23,034 bases of DNA from Ramicandelaber brevisporus. Its lineage: Eukaryota > Kickxellomycota > Ramicandelaberales > Ramicandelaberaceae. A program made the translations under genes and the position numbers. Shown piece after piece: positions 17,691 to 23,034 of the stretch. The notes beneath the pieces were generated by a model. The model had not been told where the DNA came from, searched no databases, and saw nothing but the letters and a program-made list of their open reading frames with translations. How positions within the stretch are numbered: the stretch's first letter is position 1; each line of letters opens with the position of its first letter. The stretch spans positions 1-23,034 of the forward strand of contig MU603060.1 in assembly GCA_025201865.1 (NCBI GenBank), read 5' to 3'.

Positions 17691-20600
17691 ATGCGGACCG
17701 GTGGTGGTTTGCGCGCATCTCGCCCAGCGTCAGTCTCGGCAGCCAGCTCAACAGCCAGCTCAACAGCCTCAGCACCTGCTGCTACTGTTGCCTTGTACCA
17801 AGTCCTCTATACGAAGGACAAGGTCAAGAAGCAAAAGTCTTGGGTAGATGGTACGCTCTCTCACAATCTCACCAGCGGTATGATCTATCTGCATGCCGAA
17901 AACGTGCGTAAAGGCAGTCGAGATTCACTGTATAGCTTGCCAGCGGTTAGCGCGCTCAAGAATGTGCCTGACAAGCGCATTGAAGCTGGACTGGAGTTGG
18001 ACCTTGGAGCGTACTTGGTCACCATAGAAGGCGTTCTTGAAGTTGCAACGCTGCCAGTTGCTGTTGATCCAAAACAACAAACAACCAAATCTTCCGCAGT
18101 AAAAACTGCAAAAGCAAAAGCAGTGGCGAATGAAACTCCAGCAACTCCAGTGAGACAAACACAGTCATCACTGAGTCGAGCTGGAATAGCATCGGCAGCA
18201 CTCGCAAAAACAGCGACTACAACAGCGACAGCAGCAACAGCAGTGACACCTGGTTTGGGAATTGGCGCACAGAGATCGCTCTCATTGACTCCAGCGCGAA
18301 CTGGCTTTACGACACCATCATTGCGGAAGACACCAAATGCTATTGCAACAACGACAACAACGGCTGCTGCTGCTACAACGCCGTTGAGACAGACACAACA
18401 GTCGCTGGCGAATCGCACACAGTCATCAAGCAAAGACACTTCAGCCAACTCTGTTTCTGTTGCAGTGATGTATTCGACTCAAAAGACGAAGAAGGCTAAG
18501 AGTTGGGTTGATGGAAGCTTGCGATTTACACCTGGCACTGGCAATATAACACTCCAGCTGCTGGATGCGAACGGAGCTGTAATTGATCGCAAATTGATGG
18601 CAGCAAACAAGATGTTAGAGTGCGAAGATAGTGAAGAAATAGACTTTCCCAGACATGTTGTGCAGCTAATGGATGATTTAAAGCAAGTGGCAATAGCAGC
18701 AGCAGCAACTACAGCAACTACAGTAACAGCTACAGCAACAGCATCTGCGACACCGACAGTTTCCAGGCAGAGCGCAGCAATCAAACCTGTGAGCATTACT
18801 ACACCTATGATGCGTCGTTCTCTTCCATCTCAACAAACACCGAGTGCATCTGTGTCTGCATCTGTATCAGTGTCAGCATCTGTCTCGTCTGATATTCAAT
18901 CGAATAATGATGCTGGAATGGCTACTGCTCAAGAATCTGAAGATGAGCTCATTACAAAGCCACCGGCACCACAAATGCAAGAATCATCTGCACATGAGTC
19001 ACTAGCAATGGTGACGCCGGCAGTAGCCAGACAGGCTCCACTTTTAACTTCGGCAGCCCCACCCAAAATCAATTCCCAAATAACGCCGTTCCGCATCAAC
19101 CGTCCAATCAACAAGGCATCCATCATGTCACCAGTTACAACCAGCGCATCATTTACATCCAATCCAGGTCAGATTGATGTACAGTTTCCCAGTGTGCAAC
19201 GCTGTCGTCAACTATCAACATTTGGAGATAAGAAACGGATTGTGCGTAAGAAACGTGCTCCATTGCAATTTGCATCGCTGCATGAATACTGCGCCACATA
19301 TATACAACTATTGGCTGAGCATGTACAAGTGGCTCTTGATTCCCTTGGCGTTGAGTTAAGAAATGTTATCAATAGACTCTCAAAGGATGCAGCTGGTGGT
19401 AAAGGAGCTGGTGTTGCTGCTCCAGTCACAGATGAGATTGTACGCAGAGCAGGCGCAATGATTGGTGTCCGTGTTTATCCCGACACTGTGCTGAAGCTCA
19501 AGCCAGCTACTTCTGCCACTACAAACACGGCTGGCAGTCCATCAGCAGCAACGGCAACAGCAACACCTGTTCGCATCAGTGGCCGTCGTTCAAACTCATT
19601 CACCACCAGCACATCACCGAGTGCTCATCTCAATAATGGTAAACATGCAGTGTACAGTACAGTGTTAATTGAACTTCCACGCAAAGAACCACCCGTTGTA
19701 GCAACCACATTCAGCAAAGATGATATATGGATTATCACAAACTCGCCTACATTTGATCCATCGAGTACATTTGTGTGTAGAAGCGCATTCTTTGGAATAT
19801 CTCAAACTAACCATGTTGAACTATCATTTATTGGGCAGCGCGATCTGGATATAGCTGAGAAGATGGCTCAGTTAAGTAAACGCACATCCACTAACATTAA
19901 AGTTAGTGGTAATGGTAATAATAATAAAAGAATGATGGCATCGATGATGGATGGTGGCGATGACTGTGATGATATGATTGGTTTGATTAGAACGCCTGGT
20001 GCATCATCTGTGGGTAAATGGCAACAAATGGAGGTAATTGCATTGAGATTGGCTGATATGAGCAGCGATTGGACAATGATTGATAAGCTAGTCTCTCTTT
20101 TATCGCTCTCTTCTGATCACAATGGCCCAATTGCAGATCCACCCAATGTGCCCTCAATAATTAAAGCACTAATATCACCCCCATCTATTCCGCCTATCAT
20201 CCCAGTGTCAAAGTCATCAGTTGATATAATGGCTCCACTGAAGAAAGATGGACTGGATCAACGCATTAATCAGGCAATTCTTGATTGTGTGTATGATCGC
20301 ATTATTGCAGATGGATGCCGAGAATATCAGTTGAATCCTGAACAAGAGGCAGCAGCAGCACGTGCATTGCGAGCATTCCACAGCACAACGTGTCGATTCT
20401 TTTCATCAAAATACAACAATGACTCTACAACTGATGGAGAGTTAAACGAACCACAGGCAATGCTGATCCATGGTCCGTTTGGAACTGGCAAATCTACATT
20501 AATTGCTGTGGTAATCATTTTGGCACTTCGACTGGCAACAGAGATTGAATCTCATTTTCAGCAACAACAACAACAACAACAGCAACAAAAGCAAAAGCAT

Positions 20601-22973
20601 ACAAGCTCAAGCGAATCCAACGCTAATCTAAGCAATGATAACGATAGCGATGATGAAGCATTAGAGCAAATGGAGTACATTCACAAGCGCCAGGCTGTGT
20701 TGGATAAGAAGGATGCTCAGAGTGCCAGATCTCGACTGCGTATAATGGTGACTTCATTCACTAATATTGCAGTAGACCGCGTATTGCATTGTTTATTAGA
20801 TCGTGGTTTTGATGATTTTGTTCGTATTGGCAGTGTTAAACGAATGTCGCGTCGAGTTCTTCCGTATGCCATCCGCTCATCAGTGAGCTCATCAAGTGGA
20901 CGTTCTGTTCCATCATCATCATCAGCCACATCAGCCACATCCACAGCGGATAATGCTGACATTCGTGATCTCGAGGCGATGCTCAAAGATCCATCAACCC
21001 CAGCGAGTGAGTTACCAGTCATTCGACAGGCATTGCAGCGATTCAAGGCATCTGGTCATCGAGATTTGGCATCAAATGCGTTTTTGGTTTGCTGCACTTG
21101 TTTGTCATCTGCATCTGAAGTAATTAATGGATTGCACTTTGCAGCTACTATTATTGATGAAGCCAGCCAGGTTCCTGAACCGCTGGCTCTGGTTCCATTG
21201 ACTAACATATCGACTGATCAGCTGGTACTTGTGGGCGATCCATGTCAATTGCCTCCAATGTTGACTACCATCTCGGAATTTACAAACCAAATGCATATTG
21301 ATAATGGCAGTAGCAATTCAATTAAGCACAGCAATAGTAATAGTAATTGTGGCGATGAGGATGGTGACAATTTTAGCTCCAAATTGACGATTCCGCTGCC
21401 TAAAGGTGCAGATGGTTTGGATCGCACAATGTTTGACCGCTTGGCTGCCCTGAACTTCCCCATCACTCAGCTACGCACTCAGTATCGCTGCCATCCATCC
21501 ATCTCATTGTTATCCAACTCTCTCTTTTACTCTAGCCAGCTTCACGATGGTGTTGATCACTCTGCTCGCGAGCCACTGGTTATGGGGCTACCACCTGTTG
21601 TATTTCTGGATATCGCCGATGGCAAAGAGTCAAAGCCACCTGGCAGTAAGAGTTTCATCAATAAGCGAGAAGTGGATGTGGTTGGTCAGCTTATAGAGTG
21701 TTTAACAAAGAAGGCCGGTGTAGAAAGCGATAAAGTTGGTGTGATTTCATTTTACAAAGGTCAGGCTGATGCCATCGAAGCGAGAATTACTGGAACTGAT
21801 AAAGAGTCAAATAAAGCTGGCACAGGCAGTGGCGGCGTGTTGAAAGCTCTCAAAACTATATCAACTCCAACAGTCCGACGTAGTGCTGGTCTATCTCGTA
21901 AAAAGATAAAAGTTGATTCCACTGCAACAGCAACAGCAACTGCAACAGATAATACTACCACTACTGAGGAACATGACGGTGAGAAGCAGCCACAGCAACA
22001 TCAACAGTCTCATGTTCGAGTTAGCACAGTCGATGCATTCCAAGGTGATGAGTTTGATATTGTCATCTTGACTACAACTCGCACAGACAGCATTGGGTTC
22101 ATTGATGCAAGTAATCGCGTCAATGTTGCTTTATCTCGTGCTCGCCGTCACTTGATCGTCACTTGCAATGTTGATTTACTAACAACAAAGAGCAAGCTAT
22201 GGCGATCTGTCATTGAGAAGACAATGCCAAAAGAAGAGGCAACGATTGGACCAGTTCGGGAAGCTCGCTCATTCATTGCTGATTTGAATGCACTTCAATC
22301 ACAATTGCCTCAGCCTTCATCTCAACGACCATCTCAACCACCCTCAGTTGTATCAGAGTTGAGCGACCCAGGCAGCGATATCGTGGATAATGACATTAAC
22401 AATGATATGGAAAATGATGATGGCGATGTGGAAGAGAGCCATTCTCTGCAGACTCAATCGACATCAATTCAAATGCCCGATTTCTCTCACATTCCAGAAA
22501 GTGTCTCTGACGTTGAAGAGTATAGTCCGGATGATACTGATAGTCGTATCCGAGTTGATGATGAGGCCGATGATGCTGATGCTGATGCTGATGCTGATGC
22601 TGATACCGATGAGTCACGAGGCGATGTAATCAACATTGCACCAAGGCTCAGCACTCAAGTTCGTCGTCAGCGTATGATTGATACGCTTTTGCAGAGTGTG
22701 GTGCGACGGGACATTGGCACTGCGATTGAAGCTCGCAAACGTCCAGCAGTCTTTGATGAGGAGGATGAAGACGAAGAAGATGAAGAAAATGAAGAAAATG
22801 CTGGAGAAGATGACGAAAAAGATGACGATGATGGTGGTGGTGTGATTTGGCAATCATCCAAGCTGGACAAGGAATCGGATGAAATGGATGAAGATGCCGA
22901 GGATGAAGACGACGATGAAAACTATGAGGAAGGCGACTCTCAGTTACGATTCCTTGAAATTGAAGAGTATTGA
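17691..22973 (+). CDS. ZGRF1: ZGRF1-like SF1 helicase with two DUF2439 modules
   Basis: This gene gives 1,760 residues from the first ATG in the main exon; a short upstream exon could add a few. Two DUF2439 modules (the N-terminal domain of ZGRF1, yeast Mte1 and fission-yeast Dbl2) are present. The first spans about 33-119 (VLYTKDKVKKQKSWVDGTL); the second spans about 256-335 (VMYSTQKTKKAKSWVDGSL). Low complexity follows to about 500. The UPF1-like SF1 helicase has GPFGTGKST (928-936), TSFTNIAVDRVL (motif Ia), DEASQ (1156-1160), GDPCQLPP, QYRCHPS (from 1264), VDAFQGDEFD (from 1447) and VALSRAR (1479-1485). ZGRF1/Mte1/Dbl2 act with Mph1/FANCM- and Rad51-type proteins in D-loop processing and crosslink repair. 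I see no GRF zinc finger. Low-complexity inserts interrupt the helicase, and the C-terminus has long Asp/Glu runs. Codon use is A/T-ending, suggesting modest expression. Confidence 0.87.
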   Translation: MRTGGGLRASRPASVSAASSTASSTASAPAATVALYQVLYTKDKVKKQKSWVDGTLSHNLTSGMIYLHAENVRKGSRDSLYSLPAVSALKNVPDKRIEAGLELDLGAYLVTIEGVLEVATLPVAVDPKQQTTKSSAVKTAKAKAVANETPATPVRQTQSSLSRAGIASAALAKTATTTATAATAVTPGLGIGAQRSLSLTPARTGFTTPSLRKTPNAIATTTTTAAAATTPLRQTQQSLANRTQSSSKDTSANSVSVAVMYSTQKTKKAKSWVDGSLRFTPGTGNITLQLLDANGAVIDRKLMAANKMLECEDSEEIDFPRHVVQLMDDLKQVAIAAAATTATTVTATATASATPTVSRQSAAIKPVSITTPMMRRSLPSQQTPSASVSASVSVSASVSSDIQSNNDAGMATAQESEDELITKPPAPQMQESSAHESLAMVTPAVARQAPLLTSAAPPKINSQITPFRINRPINKASIMSPVTTSASFTSNPGQIDVQFPSVQRCRQLSTFGDKKRIVRKKRAPLQFASLHEYCATYIQLLAEHVQVALDSLGVELRNVINRLSKDAAGGKGAGVAAPVTDEIVRRAGAMIGVRVYPDTVLKLKPATSATTNTAGSPSAATATATPVRISGRRSNSFTTSTSPSAHLNNGKHAVYSTVLIELPRKEPPVVATTFSKDDIWIITNSPTFDPSSTFVCRSAFFGISQTNHVELSFIGQRDLDIAEKMAQLSKRTSTNIKVSGNGNNNKRMMASMMDGGDDCDDMIGLIRTPGASSVGKWQQMEVIALRLADMSSDWTMIDKLVSLLSLSSDHNGPIADPPNVPSIIKALISPPSIPPIIPVSKSSVDIMAPLKKDGLDQRINQAILDCVYDRIIADGCREYQLNPEQEAAAARALRAFHSTTCRFFSSKYNNDSTTDGELNEPQAMLIHGPFGTGKSTLIAVVIILALRLATEIESHFQQQQQQQQQQKQKHTSSSESNANLSNDNDSDDEALEQMEYIHKRQAVLDKKDAQSARSRLRIMVTSFTNIAVDRVLHCLLDRGFDDFVRIGSVKRMSRRVLPYAIRSSVSSSSGRSVPSSSSATSATSTADNADIRDLEAMLKDPSTPASELPVIRQALQRFKASGHRDLASNAFLVCCTCLSSASEVINGLHFAATIIDEASQVPEPLALVPLTNISTDQLVLVGDPCQLPPMLTTISEFTNQMHIDNGSSNSIKHSNSNSNCGDEDGDNFSSKLTIPLPKGADGLDRTMFDRLAALNFPITQLRTQYRCHPSISLLSNSLFYSSQLHDGVDHSAREPLVMGLPPVVFLDIADGKESKPPGSKSFINKREVDVVGQLIECLTKKAGVESDKVGVISFYKGQADAIEARITGTDKESNKAGTGSGGVLKALKTISTPTVRRSAGLSRKKIKVDSTATATATATDNTTTTEEHDGEKQPQQHQQSHVRVSTVDAFQGDEFDIVILTTTRTDSIGFIDASNRVNVALSRARRHLIVTCNVDLLTTKSKLWRSVIEKTMPKEEATIGPVREARSFIADLNALQSQLPQPSSQRPSQPPSVVSELSDPGSDIVDNDINNDMENDDGDVEESHSLQTQSTSIQMPDFSHIPESVSDVEEYSPDDTDSRIRVDDEADDADADADADADTDESRGDVINIAPRLSTQVRRQRMIDTLLQSVVRRDIGTAIEARKRPAVFDEEDEDEEDEENEENAGEDDEKDDDDGGGVIWQSSKLDKESDEMDEDAEDEDDDENYEEGDSQLRFLEIEEY
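22572..22601 (+). repeat. (GATGCT)5 repeat coding for Asp-Ala
   Basis: Five perfect hexamers encode an (Asp-Ala)5 stretch in the acidic tail of the helicase. Confidence 0.9.
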
Positions 22974-23009
22974 ACTAAACATATATTACACTATCCATTA
23001 GAGAGATTA

Positions 23010-23015
23010 ATTAAA
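23010..23015 (+). terminator. Possible ATTAAA poly(A) signal of the helicase gene
   Basis: The hexamer ATTAAA lies 37 bp past the helicase stop codon in an AT-rich tail that runs to the window edge. Confidence 0.35.
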
Positions 23016-23034
23016 GAATAAGATTTAATGTAAC

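Overview
The window looks like nuclear DNA of a fungus. The strongest pointers are a STE12-type DNA-binding domain (a fungal transcription-factor family), a DAD1 subunit of the DASH/Dam1 kinetochore ring, and a P2D (ENA-type) cation ATPase. Genes are single open frames with short spacers. Promoters carry TATA and CCAAT elements, ends carry AATAAA signals, and the only intron signal I can argue for sits in front of the last gene. Heavy Gln/Asn/Ser low complexity and many microsatellites, together with a trypsin-fold protein and an SLC26-like anion transporter, would fit an early-diverging filamentous fungus. That placement is inference and I do not name a genus.

Layout from left to right: (1) 1-1860, minus: STE12-like regulator, cut by the left edge. 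(2) 1861-3685: large divergent spacer with repeats and promoter elements. (3) 3686-6985, plus: ENA-type Na+/K+ P-type ATPase. (4) 7424-9034, plus: class-3 (fatty) aldehyde dehydrogenase with a hydrophobic tail. (5) 9156-9410, minus: small DAD1 gene. (6) 9648-12095, plus: long coiled-coil protein, divergent from DAD1 across 237 bp. (7) 12096-13390: 1.3 kb spacer and promoter. (8) 13391-15847, plus: SulP/SLC26 anion transporter with STAS domain. (9) 16257-17531, plus: secreted, membrane-anchored trypsin-fold protein that has lost catalytic His and Asp. (10) 17691-22973, plus: ZGRF1-like SF1 helicase with two DUF2439 modules.

The genes do not form one pathway. Three are membrane or lipid housekeeping functions (cation export, anion transport, aldehyde oxidation). 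Two may act at the spindle or on microtubules (DAD1 and, speculatively, the coiled-coil protein). One is a signalling transcription factor, one a recombination/replication-repair helicase, and one a probable cell-surface pseudoprotease. I saw no tRNA, rRNA, transposon or CRISPR array.

Items most worth a second look are the trypsin-fold pseudoprotease, the tandem DUF2439 arrangement in the helicase, the roughly 80-residue insertion inside the STE12 DNA-binding domain, and the HAP1/BICD-like N-terminal box in the coiled-coil protein.
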